Assembly (NCBI GenBank): GCA_030427785.1
Contig: JAUICR010000005.1
Location: 1-38,954, forward strand
From: Bacteroidia bacterium
GTDB taxonomy: Bacteria; Bacteroidota; Bacteroidia; Flavobacteriales; Schleiferiaceae
Direction: 5' to 3'
Length of the DNA stretch: 38,954 bases
In this document: in pieces, positions 38,003 to 38,954 of the stretch
Layout of the letters: the number at the start of each line of letters is the position of its first letter
Numbering within the stretch: position 1 is the first letter of the stretch
Position numbers and translations under genes: made by a program
The notes under the pieces: model-generated
The model's database searches: none
Seen by the model: only the letters and a program-made list of their open reading frames with translations
What the model was told of the DNA's origin: nothing

Positions 38003-38954
38003 ATGAGAGAAGTAGTTATTGTTTCGGCCGTTAGAACTCCCATAGGAAGTTTTGGAGGAAGGCTATCTAGTGTACCAGCAACAAAGCTAGGTTCGGTAGC
38101 CATTAAAGGTGCCATAGATAAAATTGGTTTAGACCCAAATGAAGTACAAGAAGTAATAATGGGTAATGTGCTACAGGCCAATGAAGGTCAGGCACCTGCC
38201 CGCCAAGCAGCCTTGGGCGCTGGTCTTAGTGTAAATGTACCTTGTACTACTGTAAATAAAGTTTGCGCCTCAGGTATGAAGGCTATTATGCAAGCCGCCC
38301 AAGCTATAAAATGTGGAGACGCAGATGTAGTAGTAGCCGGAGGTATGGAAAACATGAGCATGGTACCACACTACCTTAATGGCCGCAATGGAGTAAAACT
38401 TGGAGATATCAAAATGATTGATGGCCTTGTAAAAGACGGCCTTACTGACGTATATCAAAATACGCACATGGGCAACTGTGCTGAGCTATGTGCCAAAGAC
38501 ATGAACTTTAGCCGCGAAGAGCAAGACGCATTTGCCATAGAAAGCTATAAGCGTAGCGCTGCAGCTTGGGAAGCCGGTAATTTTAATGAAGAAGTAGTAC
38601 CTGTAGAAATTCCACAGCGCAGGGGTGATGCAATCATCTTTAGCCAAGATGAAGAATATTCAAAAGTGAATTTTGATAAAATACCACAGTTACGTCCTGT
38701 ATTTGATAAAGAAGGAAGCGTAACTGCTGCCAACGCAAGTACCCTAAATGATGGTGCTGCTGCAATGGTACTTATGAGTGCCGAAAAAGCGGCTTCTTTG
38801 GGACTTACTCCCATCGCAAAAGTGACGAGCTATGCTGATGCTGCGCAAACCTCTGAATGGTTTACTACGGCTCCTGCTAAGGCAGTTCCTATGGCTATAG
38901 GCAAAGCAGGCCTTAGCCCGGATGACATTGGGTACTACGAGCTTAATGAAGCTT
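38003..38954 (+). CDS. Acetyl-CoA C-acyltransferase (thiolase), truncated by window edge
   Basis: MREVVIVSAVRTPIGSFGGRLSSVPATKLGS; VNKVCASGMKAI active-site Cys; GGMENMSMVPH; open to window end, so absent from the ORF track. Confidence 0.93.
   Translation, partial: MREVVIVSAVRTPIGSFGGRLSSVPATKLGSVAIKGAIDKIGLDPNEVQEVIMGNVLQANEGQAPARQAALGAGLSVNVPCTTVNKVCASGMKAIMQAAQAIKCGDADVVVAGGMENMSMVPHYLNGRNGVKLGDIKMIDGLVKDGLTDVYQNTHMGNCAELCAKDMNFSREEQDAFAIESYKRSAAAWEAGNFNEEVVPVEIPQRRGDAIIFSQDEEYSKVNFDKIPQLRPVFDKEGSVTAANASTLNDGAAAMVLMSAEKAASLGLTPIAKVTSYADAAQTSEWFTTAPAKAVPMAIGKAGLSPDDIGYYELNEA

Noticed and set aside
37909-38814. Minus-strand ORFs 37909..38181, 38270..38467 and 38545..38814
   Set aside because: They overlap the thiolase gene read from ATG 38003, whose catalytic motifs are clear.

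Overview
This is a 39 kb chromosomal window from a Bacteroidota member, probably Flavobacteriia-like. That assignment is inferred from the T9SS sorting tail, GldI-like lipoprotein, DUF5777, LruC and DUF4105 proteins, and TAnnTTTG-type promoters. It is mostly ordinary housekeeping and envelope genes, with no convincing transposon, prophage or CRISPR. I support about 34 protein-coding genes, including a thiolase missing from the ORF track because it runs off the right edge, plus tRNA-Ser(GCU) and tRNA-Pro(UGG). The regions most worth a second look are: (1) a near-identical ~131-bp tandem array that starts inside the tRNA-Pro gene and repeats its 3' end plus terminator, with the T-loop split by a 40-nt insert; (2) a thioredoxin-ApbE fusion / DUF4266 / DUF3570 operon, a possible extracytoplasmic flavinylation or redox module; (3) a locus with a LytTR/propeller-kinase system, two YceI paralogs, two lipoproteins with CX4CH/CX3CH heme-like motifs and a DUF5777 barrel, with a 21-bp-period direct repeat in the divergent promoter region; (4) tandem cyclophilin-FKBP fusions beside a GldI-like FKBP; (5) a DUF6745-like protein of unknown function. 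All homology calls come from reading the sequence; no database search was run.
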